DNA of 24,313 nucleotides. Origin: Poteriospumella lacustris. Its lineage: Eukaryota > Sar > Chrysophyceae > Chromulinales > Dinobryaceae. Shown piece after piece: positions 8,472 to 17,003 of the stretch (position 1 is its first letter; every line of letters starts with the position of its first letter). The position numbers and the translations under genes are program-made. The stretch lies in NCBI GenBank assembly GCA_008000375.1, contig SMOI01000294.1:14180-38492 (forward strand). Reading direction: 5' to 3'. The notes beneath the pieces are model-generated. The model did not search any database, had not been told where the DNA came from, and was given only the letters and a program-made list of their open reading frames with translations.

Positions 8472-9455
8472 TTAGTCGCTGTACCCTGCAGCCCGCCACA
8501 CCGACAGCGTCTCCGGCTGACTGTAGGCGGCGGCGTCTTCGAACACCTTCCGCTTGTTTACGATAGGAGCAACGTTCCACGACACAAGCGGTTGGTTAAA
8601 CGCAATGGCTTTCCAGAACATCGACGATATCGAAGTAGCGACAGCGAGGTTCCACTGATCTAGCGGCTGGTTGAACGCCCTTGCACCATTGAACATGAAG
8701 TCTGCGGTTTGCACACAAGATACATCCCAGTCGTTAAGAGGCTGGTTAAACGATCTGGTATCGGAAAACATGAACCACATATTCGTCACCGAGGACACAT
8801 TCCACGTCGACAGCGGCTGGTTGAAGGTGACTGCGCGAGTGAACATGAAACCCATATTGGTGACAGACGACACGTCCCAGTCTTCCAACGGCTGGTTGTA
8901 GGCGACTGCGAAATCAAATAACGAGCTCATATCGGTGACATTGGATGTACTCCAAGTTCCTATAGGCTGATTGAAGGCGTATGCAAGCATGAACATCTCT
9001 CGCATCATCGTCACTTTGGACACGTTCCACCCACTGATGTCGTCGTTGAAGGAACGTTGATTGTAGAACAGCTTAGTCATGTCGGTCACACGATGTGTAT
9101 CCCACAGCGAGATGTGACCATAGCGAGTAGTAGCAGCATCACGGTTCTCTATCCATAGTTTGACGGCCGTGCGAATACTGTCGTTGTCCAGCGCCATGAT
9201 GAGGAAGTCTTTGATCCGTTGACGGATCCCATACGGCAGCACGCATTGACCAAGTTCATTTGTTGTGCGGAGAAGGCATAAGTCGACCAGTTGGAACAGG
9301 TGCTGATGGGGTTGTTCGACAGACGGATATCCCGTTGACGACCGGTTCTTAGCAACTGACCCGTGGCGAAGCTTCCCCCTCAAAAGGTTGGCAATCCACT
9401 CCCACAGATGTAGATGGCACAGGTACACGACAGCGAACACGTCCTTAACCCACAT
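8472..9455 (-). CDS. Type A DUF285/BspA-like repeat protein, 327 aa
   Basis: One intact frame from ATG 9455. Residues about 1-27 are hydrophobic and aromatic-rich (a possible signal or membrane-anchor segment). A family domain follows (LVDLCLLRTT..., VLPYGIRQRIKDF, AVKLW, RYGHISLWD). Seven 25-residue repeats of form FNQPL..WDVSSVTNM..MF follow, then the type A ending QPETLSVWRAAGYSD. DUF285 repeats form leucine-rich-repeat-like solenoids and often act in binding or adhesion; the ligand here is unknown. It is divergent from the type B gene at 9746, with 290 bp shared between them. Confidence 0.85.
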   Translation of the reverse strand: MWVKDVFAVVYLCHLHLWEWIANLLRGKLRHGSVAKNRSSTGYPSVEQPHQHLFQLVDLCLLRTTNELGQCVLPYGIRQRIKDFLIMALDNDSIRTAVKLWIENRDAATTRYGHISLWDTHRVTDMTKLFYNQRSFNDDISGWNVSKVTMMREMFMLAYAFNQPIGTWSTSNVTDMSSLFDFAVAYNQPLEDWDVSSVTNMGFMFTRAVTFNQPLSTWNVSSVTNMWFMFSDTRSFNQPLNDWDVSCVQTADFMFNGARAFNQPLDQWNLAVATSISSMFWKAIAFNQPLVSWNVAPIVNKRKVFEDAAAYSQPETLSVWRAAGYSD

Positions 9456-9593
9456 GAAAAGCTGGTTCTGTTGAAATGGTTTCTGTAGCTTGTGCCCAGC
9501 CGGTGTCTGGTTCTCATTTCCACATGTGTCACATGTGTGGTGTCACGCGATAACAGAAGACATGTGACATGTACATTTGTGACACATTTTAGT

Positions 9594-9634
9594 TGACACG
9601 TGACAGGTGACAGGTGACATGTGACATGTGACAT
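9594..9634. repeat. GTGACA(G/T) heptamer array, pair 1 promoter region
   Basis: Five perfect tandem heptamers (GTGACAG x2, GTGACAT x3; 9600-9634) preceded by a degenerate unit. More GTGACA/TGTCAC copies lie at 9520-9585. The array ends about 112 bp before the type B ATG at 9746 and lies about 140 bp upstream of the type A ATG at 9455. Its equivalent position in every divergent pair suggests a shared bidirectional promoter element. Confidence 0.75.
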
Positions 9635-9745
9635 AGGCCATGGTGCTGTTCCGAGCAGCAGCGGACCGAGGAGGATGGAAGCCAGCTTGACCACAACGAA
9701 CACATCGGTGGCCTGCAGCTGTACAAGCTGACTAACCATTGGACC

Positions 9746-11044
9746 ATGCAAGCCAACGAGATCACGAGTACGCTGGGAGGGGAGGTATGCTGCTCTCCTG
9801 CGATCGTCGATACACAGACCATGATCCCCTCACAGCCTTCGGGCCATGGACGCCCCACCGACCGTCCTATCCCAGTGGTGTTGGACCTGTGTCTGTACCG
9901 CGTGGTGAACGACTGTTGCAGAGGTCACGTGCTGCCGTTTGGCGTGCGACAGATGATCAAGGACTATGCCTGGGTGTCGTTCGACACCTGGACGCTACGA
10001 GCGGCAGTGCGGTTGTGGTGCAGCGACAGAGCGACTGCGTATGCTCGCTATGGTCATATCAACGACTGGGAGGTGAGCAAGGTGACCGATATGACCAAAC
10101 TCTTTCAGCGAACGATGTTCAACGATCGTATCGACCGTTGGGATGTGCGCAACGTCACATCGATGGAGAAAATGTTCTTTTATGCGAACCTCTTTAACCA
10201 GCCGTTGGCCAACTGGGATGTGAGTCACGTCGACACCATTCGATGCATGTTTTTGAATGCGACATCATTCAACCAGCCGTTGTTCTTGTGGGACGTGAGT
10301 CGCATCACGAATATGTGTTGCATGTTTATGGACGCAAAAGCATTTAACCAGCCGCTGTCGACGTGGGACATGAGCCAGGCGACCACTTTGTGTCACATGT
10401 TTAGTGGAGCAGTCTCCTTTAACCAGCCCTTGGACACGTGGGATGTGCGTTCGGTCACTGACATGGCCTGCTTGTTCAGTAGAGCCAAAGCATTTAATCA
10501 GCCATTAGACATGTGGAATGTGCGTTCGGTCACGGACATGAAACACATGTTCAACAGAGCCACCTCCTTTAATCAGCCCTTAGACTCGTGGGATGTAGCT
10601 ATGGTCACGGACATGAAGGACATGTTCAGCGGCGCCACATTGTTCAATCAACCGCTGTCGACATGGAACATGAGGCAGTTGACGAACATGTATGCCATGT
10701 TCTACAACGCTGTCTCATTCAACCAGCCCTTAGACATGTGGAATGTGAGTCAGGTCACGGACATGGGATTCATCTTCGGTGGAGCCACCTCGTTCAACCA
10801 GCCGTTGTCGACGTGGAGCGTGAGCCAGGCCACCAGTATGTACGGCATGTTCTGTGGAGCTGCCTCTTTTAACCAACCACTGTCCACGTGGGATGTGAGC
10901 AATGTGACACATATGGTTTACATGTTCAAGGGAGCAACATCGTTTAACCAGTCATTAGACACGTGGAGAGTGTCACCTGGCACACATAGGAAGGATATGT
11001 TCGTGTCGGCGGGCTGTCGTCCGTCTCTACATTTCACCACATAA
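9746..11044 (+). CDS. Type B DUF285/BspA-like repeat protein, 432 aa
   Basis: Start ATG at 9746 (MQANEI) is shared by all type B genes. Residues 1-45 are a variable polar leader with no clear signal peptide. A family domain follows at 46-108 (LDLCLYRVV, VLPFGVRQMIKDY, AAVRLW, RYGHINDW). Twelve near-perfect 25-residue repeats (75 bp each) start at FNDRIDRW, and the end carries DTWRVSPGT followed by a conserved AGCRPSL block. Conserved sequence continues about 95 bp upstream of the ATG in the paralogues, but indels there do not keep frame, so I treat it as 5' UTR. The cellular role is unknown; the solenoid fold is inferred from DUF285. Confidence 0.87.
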   Translation: MQANEITSTLGGEVCCSPAIVDTQTMIPSQPSGHGRPTDRPIPVVLDLCLYRVVNDCCRGHVLPFGVRQMIKDYAWVSFDTWTLRAAVRLWCSDRATAYARYGHINDWEVSKVTDMTKLFQRTMFNDRIDRWDVRNVTSMEKMFFYANLFNQPLANWDVSHVDTIRCMFLNATSFNQPLFLWDVSRITNMCCMFMDAKAFNQPLSTWDMSQATTLCHMFSGAVSFNQPLDTWDVRSVTDMACLFSRAKAFNQPLDMWNVRSVTDMKHMFNRATSFNQPLDSWDVAMVTDMKDMFSGATLFNQPLSTWNMRQLTNMYAMFYNAVSFNQPLDMWNVSQVTDMGFIFGGATSFNQPLSTWSVSQATSMYGMFCGAASFNQPLSTWDVSNVTHMVYMFKGATSFNQSLDTWRVSPGTHRKDMFVSAGCRPSLHFTT

Positions 11045-11279
11045 GCATCTACGCTATAGTGGCATGTTATCCACTGTGCCGAACTGAACCGGTCTACCTT
11101 CTGTAAATCTGTAGCTTCCCCGGTGTGTGAAGGTGCAGGGTCGCGTTGTGTGTCGCTCTACCAAGGCATCCATGTCCAACTGAGACAAGCGGTTCTAGTC
11201 GATGACGTATACGTCACAAAAGTAAAACGTTGGTACTGTTAATTGTCACAACTCAAATATCCGATATCGCGGGACCTGC
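11045..11279. other. Spacer with no visible gene
   Basis: Sequence after the type B stop up to the type A remnant. A small AT-rich patch with ACGT repeats (GATGACGTATACGTCAC, 11199-11215) forms a near-palindrome. Nothing else is supported. Confidence 0.4.
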
Positions 11280-11716
11280 ATGAACGAGCAGCCGCTCGTC
11301 TCTCGTTGGATGGGTGAGACGTTGCGTCTGTGAGGGCTATGACGTATATGTTTCTTGATGCTGAGGCGTTTAACCAGCCGCTATCGACCTGGAACATCTC
11401 GTCTGTGACGCATATGCACCACATGTTCGCCTACACCCAGACGTTCAACCAGTCACTCAACGAGTGGGATGTCTCTCGGGTAGATGACACCGCCTACATG
11501 TTCTACTGTTCGAAAGCCTTCGACCAGCCGCTGCATCGCTGGGAGCTTCCTGCTGCTACAATGAACTGCAGCATGTTTGGACAGTCCGTGTCGTGCAACC
11601 AGCTGTTGCTTTCGTGGACAGCCACAGCCCTATCCGACCAACCGCAGGTGTTCCACGGTGCGGTCGCCGTTAACCAGCCCGAGACCACGGCCCTTGCCGC
11701 CATCTTCACGGGGTAG
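11280..11716 (+). pseudogene. Type A DUF285 C-terminal remnant
   Basis: From 11330 the frame holds about four repeats (FNQPLSTW, FNQSLNEW, FDQPLHRW, CNQLLLSW) and a decayed type A ending (VNQPETTALAAIFTG instead of ...AVWRAAGY). At 11281-11315 another frame reads NEQPLVSRW, the decayed preceding repeat, so there is at least one frameshift. The N-terminal domain and start are missing. It lies on the plus strand, unlike the paired type A genes. Confidence 0.7.
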
Positions 11717-12471
11717 TGACCATTCTATGAAGTCATCGTTTTATGTGGATGTCATATCTATGGACGTGACCGTAGCTTACCGCCCTGGCGACATGGTCAG
11801 GTTCACTGACCTCTCGCTCTTCGCATCTCCCGCCTGTAGCCTCCGTCGATGTAACCCTCCTGACTAAACCCCTTTTGCTCTTGAGTCAGCCCATATGCAG
11901 TTGTGTGAAGAGTGTTGTTGTGTGAAGGGGGTGCGCATACCAAGAACAGACAGACGGGACACGTGTCCATCGCGACGTGGTCGTACGCCACAGGGGTCCG
12001 CAACGACCTTTGGCAAACAATGTCTCCAACACTGCGCCTACAGGATCGCCACACAACCGTCAGCAGGTACGACCGCCTACTATACGGCCCTATAATGTAC
12101 CCCTACAGATGGATGTGTGGTCGTTGCTGTCGGAGTAGGTTGAGTCCCTTAAGAACAGTAGCGTACTTAGACTACATCAAAGTTAGCATGTCCACGGTAT
12201 AGCTGGTGCGGTAAGAGAGTGTTCGATGTGAAGGAGGTCTACAGATGCTACGCCCTACAGGGTACTCTACGAGGCCCATATACATAGCACTGACGGTTGT
12301 GGGCGTTACCATTCGGGAGGCAGAGGTGGCAGTAATCGTTTGCGATCCAAACCCACCTGACTGTACACGAGATCGGTAGGGGTTAGGGGTATCGTCAGTC
12401 GCGACGGATGTATCACAAATCGACGCCACCGTCCCGCAGCGATCTGCGCCTACGGTAAAGGGACGTGGGCG
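11717..12471. other. Intergenic region without a supported gene
   Basis: 755 bp between the remnant and the converging type A gene. Short frames exist on both strands (for example 12172-12429 minus), but none shows repeats, splice partners or a recognised motif. It carries a single TAGGGGTTAGGGG stretch near 12377-12388, too short to call a telomeric repeat. Confidence 0.45.
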
Positions 12472-13532
12472 TTAGTCGCTGTACCCTGCAGACCGCCACA
12501 CCGCCATCGTCTCCGGCTGACGGTACGCAAAAGCTCCATGAAACGCGTTCTGCTTTTGTGCGATGGACGCGACGTTCCACGACACCAGTGACTGGTTGAA
12601 CGCAATAGCATTCTCAAACATATGAGAGATTGCACGGACGGCAGCGAGGTTCCACTGGTCCAGCGGCTGGTTGAACGCCCTTGCACATTTGAACATGTAG
12701 CTTGCGGTTGCTACCCGAGACACATCCCAGTCGATGAGTGGGTGGTTAAACGTTCTGGTATAGGAAAACATAAACCGCATATCCGTCACAGCGGAGACAT
12801 TCCACGTCGACAGCGGCTGGTTAAAGGCGTATGCGCCACTGAACATGAGACCCATATTGGTGACCGACGACACGTCCCAGTCTTCCAACGGCTGGTTGAA
12901 GGCGACGGCAAACTCAAATACCGAGCTCATGTCTGTAACTTTAGATGTATTCCACGTGCCTATCGGCTGATTAAAGTGCTCTGCGTGATGAAACAAGTGC
13001 CGCAAAGTGGTCACCTGGGACACGTCCCATTGACTGATGTCGTCATTGAACAATCGCTGATTGTAGAACAGCCTACTCATGTCGGTCACATAGTGGGTAT
13101 CCCACAGAGAGATGTGACCATAGCGAGCGATGGCAGCATTACGGTTCTCTATCCACAGTTTGACGGCTGTGCGAATACTGTCGTTGTCCAGTGCCCCGAG
13201 GAAATCTTTGATCACTCGACGGATCCCATACGGCAACACACGTTGACCGAGTTCATCTGTTGTGCGAAGAAGGCACAAGTCGACGAGATGGAACAGTTCA
13301 CTATGGGGTTGGCCGGCAGTTGGCAGCCCCATAGATAATAGTCTGTTCGTTGTAACAGACCCGGACAAGTCATTTGGTCAAGGCTGGTTTGGTCGACAGG
13401 CGGGAGTCCCACATGCGACCTGTTCGCAGTGACGCAGCCAAAGAGCTGCTTCAACTTAAACAGGTGTGCAAACCAATCCCACAAACGGTGCAAGTACACA
13501 AACGCGAAAGAGAAAGCGTCCCTACAACTCAT
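12472..13532 (-). CDS. Type A DUF285 repeat protein with a newly gained intron, 327 aa if spliced
   Basis: Exon 1 is 13532-13420 (MSCRDAFSFAFVYLHRLWDW..., the hydrophobic type A N-terminus) and exon 2 is 13342-12472. Splicing a 77-bp GT-AG segment gives 327 residues, exactly the length of the intronless paralogue at 8472-9455, with the split codon AG|A. Exon 2 carries VDLCLLRTTDELGQRVLPYGIRR, the YGHISLWD entry and seven repeats, and ends AVWRSAGYSD. If the segment is not spliced, an inner ATG at 13368 still gives 298 residues lacking the N-terminus. Divergent from the broken type B gene at 13823. Confidence 0.72.
13343..13419 (-). other. 77-bp intron created by tandem duplication of coding sequence
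   Basis: Donor AACAG|GTCGC at 13420/13419, acceptor CGAACAG at 13343. The segment itself aligns to exon sequence of the paralogues (AACAGGTCGC and CTGTCGA are found in the exon of 17762-18712), so it is a diverged duplicate of neighbouring coding sequence. The donor lies in the first duplicate and the acceptor at the matching AACAG of the second. Confidence 0.6.
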
Positions 13533-13669
13533 TGAATGCTGGTATTACTCCGATTAGTTCTGTAGGCAGTAATCACTCCCAAGTGAAGTCAAAAGGTCAA
13601 GAACCGCAGGCACACGCCAAATCTGTCACGAAACCTCTGTCCGACGGACAGCTGACCATGTCGTGCCAG

Positions 13670-13719
13670 GTGACAGGGTGACAGGTGACAGGTGACAGGT
13701 GACAAATGACATGTAACAT
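13670..13719. repeat. GTGACAG heptamer array, pair 2 promoter region
   Basis: Five GTGACAG/A units (one extra G after the first), then ATGACAT and GTAACAT. It ends about 104-118 bp before the type B ATG at 13823, depending on which decayed unit is counted last, and lies about 137 bp upstream of the type A start at 13532. Confidence 0.75.
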
Positions 13720-13822
13720 CGGCCATGGGGCAGTTCCGAGCAGCAGCGGACTGCAAGCCGAGCTTGGTCACAACGAACACATCGGTAGCCTGCAGCAGTA
13801 CAAGAAGACCAAACATTGTACC

Positions 13823-15005
13823 ATGCAAGCCAACGAGGTAACCAGAACGCTGGTAGGGGAGGTGTGCGGCTCTCCTGCGATCGTTGATACACAGACCATG
13901 ATCCCCCCACGACCTTCGGGTCATGGCCGCCCCATCGCAGTGGAGGTGGACTTGTGTCTGTACCGCGTGGTGATCGACCGTTGCAGAGGTCACGTTATGC
14001 CGTTCGGCGTGAGACAGATGATCAAGGACTATGCCTGGGTGTCGTTCGATAACGAGACGCTACGAGCGGCAGTGCAGTTGTGGTGCAGCGACAGAGCAGC
14101 AGCGTATGATCGCTACCGGGATATCAACGACTGGGATGTGAGGAAGGTAACCGATATGACCGGGCTCTTTAAGCAGACGAAGTACAATGACCACATCGAC
14201 CGTTGGAATGTGCGCAACGTCACATCGATGCAGGAACTGTTCCTCCAAGCCACGTGTTTCAACCAGCCGTTGGCTCAACACATGTTCGTTAATGCGACAT
14301 CGTTCAATGAGCCAATAGACATGTGGGATGTACGACGCAAATGACGCAAATGACGGGAATGTTTTGCGAAGCTAGGACATTCAACTGCCGTTGTCCTCGT
14401 GGGATGTGCGCCACGTCGCGGACATGGGCAGTACGTTTTCAGGAGCGAAGGCATTCAACCAGCCGTTGTCGACATGGAATGTGAGCCAGGTGACTAAAAT
14501 CGGTGGCATGTTTCGGGGGGCAGTCTCTTTTAACCAGCCGTTAGACACGTGGGACGTGCGTCAGGTCACTGACATGCGGAGCATGTTTTATGAAGTGAGC
14601 TCGTACAACCAGCCACTGGACGCGTGGGATGTGAGTCAGGTCACTAACATGGGGTTCATGTTCTGTGGAGCCATATCATTCAACCAGCCACTATCGACAT
14701 GGACCGTTAGCCAGGTGAGTAGTATGAACAGCATGTTTTATGGAGCGGTCTCATTCAACCAGCCATTGGACACGTGGGATGTCAGTCGAGCATCCAATAT
14801 GACCTGCTTTTTCAGTTGTGCCACATCATTCAACCAGCCATTGGACAGGTGGAACGTGAGCAATGTGACTGATATGTCTTACATGTTTTACCGCGCCACG
14901 TCGTTCAACCAGCCACTTAACTCGTGGAGGATGTGGCGTGGTACTGCTACAGAGGGTATGTTCGAGTTGGCGGCCTGTAGTCCGTCTATACGGCAGATAT
15001 CGTAG
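13823..15005 (+). pseudogene. Type B DUF285 repeat gene with several indels
   Basis: It starts MQANEVTRTL with the family domain (VDLCLYRVV, MPFGVRQMIKDY, YRDINDW). Damage: a 10-residue in-frame loss in the second full repeat (PLAQHMF, about 14270), a +2 change near 14331-14345 with a 9-bp tandem ACGCAAATG duplication giving stop TGA at 14342, and a -1 change at about 14384. After 14391 the frame is intact again through seven repeats to the type B ending (ELAACSPSI). The ORF is also open upstream to an ATG at 13706, but that stretch is not frame-conserved. It could be a very young pseudogene. Confidence 0.78.
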
Positions 15006-15032
15006 CGGCGGATACTATTCATGTGTTCTCCG

Positions 15033-15470
15033 TTGAGCTACACTGAGTATACGTGTGGTATATGTTGTGTGGTAACTGTAACCTGATCTAAGACGTCTGT
15101 GAGGGAGGGGTGGCGCACAGCCATGGTATTCGTATGGCGGTGAGGTGGTGGACACGACCCGTTGGGACACTGTACCGTCTGTCCGTACGTCGCAGTGACG
15201 TGGTGGTTCGCCTCCCTCTCCCACCTCGTACGCTACCTGTCCCCAACGTGTCTGACTGGACATGTGTCCGTCTGTCTGTCTGACACTGTCCTGTCGTTGC
15301 TACTGGAGATAGAGAACACTGTCTGTGGCCGTAGACGAGCTAGGCGCATGTAACGATGTGTGTCACTACCACCGATATGTGTCTGGAGAGACCCTGTCTG
15401 AGTGTGGATGGATGTCGCAATGTAAGTCTCTGTCTACCTTTCAGACATGAGGTAGGTTCAGTAGAGCACA
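15033..15470. repeat. Segmental duplication, copy 1 (3' flank of type B gene)
   Basis: Closely matches 20146-20580, with near-identity through the stretch that contains GGGAGGGGTGGCGCACAGCC and later GGACATGTGTC. A segment of about 30 bp near 15160-15190 is absent from the other copy. Both copies lie just after a type B gene, so the duplicated module includes 3' flank. Confidence 0.8.
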
Positions 15471-15512
15471 TTAATATGGGTACAGGGTGTGTTTGTTTAC
15501 CTGTTCACATTG

Positions 15513-15536
15513 AGGGTTAGGGTTAGGGTTAGGGTT
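15513..15536 (+). repeat. Interstitial telomere-like repeat (AGGGTT)4
   Basis: Four perfect tandem AGGGTT units (TTAGGG on this strand). It lies right after the stop codon of the minus-strand spliced gene at 15542, on whose strand it reads CCCTAA. Confidence 0.9.
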
Positions 15537-15541
15537 TGTGT

Positions 15542-15947
15542 TTATTTCGAGCGGTCTGGATCTCGGCCCAGCAAACCGGCTAGGTCATGGACTTGCATTA
15601 CTGCTTTGTTGATGCCAACCGCTGTCCACGTAGAACGTGGGTCAGACCGTGGATTGGCGTACCCGCCTGTAACGTCTTGTGCAACTTTATTTACATTTCG
15701 AGTTGTCTCAAATATCGCCTTCCTTGTCCACGCAATCCATACACTGCGTTGTCGCACACTTGTAAAACAAAGGTACTCTTGTGTTGGTTATATCAGTCAA
15801 GTTACCTCTCGATGCCGATGAAGCGCGCGATCTCTTGAATTCGACGTTGCACCGACATTAGATCTGACTGGTACCATTTGCAACGACCAGATACTCTTGA
15901 CGCCCACCTTGATGTCAGTTTGGCATCGGGTGCCACCTTCGATGGGG
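15542..15947 (-). CDS. Spliced unknown gene, 3' part or fragment
   Basis: Exons 15947-15806 and 15743-15542 are joined by a 62-bp GT-AG intron (15805-15744: GTAACT donor, CTGAT, AACGCAG acceptor). The joined frame has split codon AG|T and no stop until TAA at 15542-15544, which overlaps an AATAAA polyadenylation-like signal. A strong 3' splice site precedes exon 1 (CCCTAACCC then a pyrimidine tract ending GTTCAG, about 15974-15948), so more 5' exons may be missing. The encoded ~113 residues are charged and non-repetitive (WYQSDL, RIQEIARFIGI, ETTRNVNKVAQD, HDLAGLLGRDPDRSK). I do not recognise the family. An alternative is an unspliced start at 16119 within the promoter repeats of the next gene. 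Confidence 0.5.
15744..15805 (-). other. 62-bp intron of the minus-strand unknown gene
   Basis: GTAACT donor, TGACTGAT branch-like site, GCAG acceptor; in size and signals it matches the AAA-ATPase introns. It joins two frames that would otherwise stop at 15802. Confidence 0.55.
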
Positions 15948-15992
15948 CTGAACGAGGGGAGACGAGAGGGTTAGGGGGAGAGGGGAAGGGAA

Positions 15993-16041
15993 ATGTCACG
16001 TGTCGCATTGCATATGTCACATGTCGTATGTCACATAGCAC
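15993..16041. repeat. TGTCAC heptamer array upstream of the lone type A gene
   Basis: Seven in-phase heptamers of form ATGTCAC, some decayed (ATGTCAC, GTGTCGC, ATTGCAT, ATGTCAC, ATGTCGT, ATGTCAC, ATAGCAC). This is the reverse complement of GTGACAT, which is the orientation expected relative to a type A gene when that gene lies on the plus strand. Confidence 0.65.
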
Positions 16042-16124
16042 TGTCTGCAGACAAATCGTCGACAGCAACAGACCCGCCGCAGCGACGGAGTGGGCACGAT
16101 CGTCCGCCACAGATTCCATTGACC

Positions 16125-17003
16125 ATGACCAGTCATCAGCTGGTATATCTCGTGGACATGTGTCTTCACCGGTATGTGGAGCTGCACTGTCGAAGAGTGT
16201 TGCCGTATGGCATACGTCAACTGATCAAAGATTTCCTTATAATGTCGTTGGACAATGCCAGCATTCGCGAGGCGGTGAAGCTGTGGTGTGGGAACCGAGA
16301 CTCTGCCAGTCAACAATATGGGCACATTTCTCTGTGGGATACACACCATGTGACGGATATGAGCATGCTGTTCAACTATCAAGGTTCCTTTAACGACGAC
16401 ATCAGTGGGTGGGGCATGTCCAACGTGACAACGATGCAAGCGATGTTCGCATACGCCGGGTCCTTCAATCAGCCTATTGGTACATGGAATACCTCCAACG
16501 TCACGAATATGTGCTATCTATTTTGGGCGGCGTCTCGCTTAAACCAACCGTTGGAAGACTGGGACGTGTCCTCTGTTGAGACCATGTCACATATGTTTTG
16601 CTGTGCTCGCGCATTTAACCACCCGCTGTCGACCTGGGATGTCTCCTCTGTGTCACATATGGTTGGAATGTTCAGCCACACCCAGAAATTTAACCAGCCG
16701 CTCAATGACTGGGATGTCTCTCGAGTAAGAGCCAAGACAAAAATGTTTTATGGCATTAAATGTTTTATGTTTCAACCAGCCGCTGGATCGCTGGAATCTT
16801 ACCGGGGCAGAAAGTATACATGGTTTGTGGTAAGAAGGCCTTGTGGTTCAATCAACCGCTACTCTCGTAGGATATCGCCGCGATACCCGATGCGATATTC
16901 GTTTGAAGGCGGTGTGGCGGTGTGGCGTACAACATCACCACCCGCAGCCTCCACCGGCGTTTCTCTGGCGCCTTCTCATCTGCGCTTACCTCTGTCGTTG
17001 TAA
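16125..17003 (+). pseudogene. Type A DUF285 repeat gene with decayed 3' end
   Basis: From ATG 16125 (MTSHQLVYLVDMCLHR) the family domain (VLPYGIRQLIKDFLIMS, AVKLW, YGHISLWD) and repeats FNDDISGW, FNQPIGTW, LNQPLEDW, FNHPLSTW, FNQPLNDW are intact to about 16760. After MFYGIKC an indel shifts the frame. Other frames still show the expected FNQPLDRWNL (16773-16802), a stop, then WFNQPLLS (16848-16871) and EGGVAVWR (16903-16927), so the 3' end carries several lesions. The open frame continues to 17003 as unrelated sequence. The hydrophobic N-terminus of other type A genes is not present in this frame. Confidence 0.7.

Larger units (their letters stand above)
15006..15541. other. Intergenic region: duplicated 3' flank and telomere-like tract
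   Basis: Holds the 438-bp segment shared with 20146-20580 and the AGGGTT array. Short frames on both strands are partly conserved between the two copies, but indels between them do not preserve frame, so I do not call a gene. Confidence 0.5.

Noticed and set aside
9560-9634. Possible CRISPR-like direct repeats
   Set aside because: The units are 7 bp and contiguous with no spacers, in a eukaryotic context. They are a minisatellite-like array.
12172-12429. 85-codon minus-strand frame and an overlapping plus-strand frame
   Set aside because: No motif, no paralogue in the window and no splice partner that would extend it.
12622-13338. 238-codon plus-strand frame and similar long frames opposite DUF285 genes (for example 17864-18211, 22864-23436)
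   Set aside because: They are antisense shadows produced by the 75-bp periodic repeats of the real minus-strand or plus-strand genes.
13706-13822. Upstream in-frame extension of type B proteins before MQAN
   Set aside because: The extension is open in some copies, but an 8-bp indel between copies breaks frame conservation and most lack an ATG, so it is treated as conserved 5' UTR.
15162-15353. Small protein shared by the duplicated 3' flanks (with 20224-20544)
   Set aside because: Part of the translation is shared, but only because the DNA is duplicated. Indels shift frame between the copies and no start or motif is conserved.
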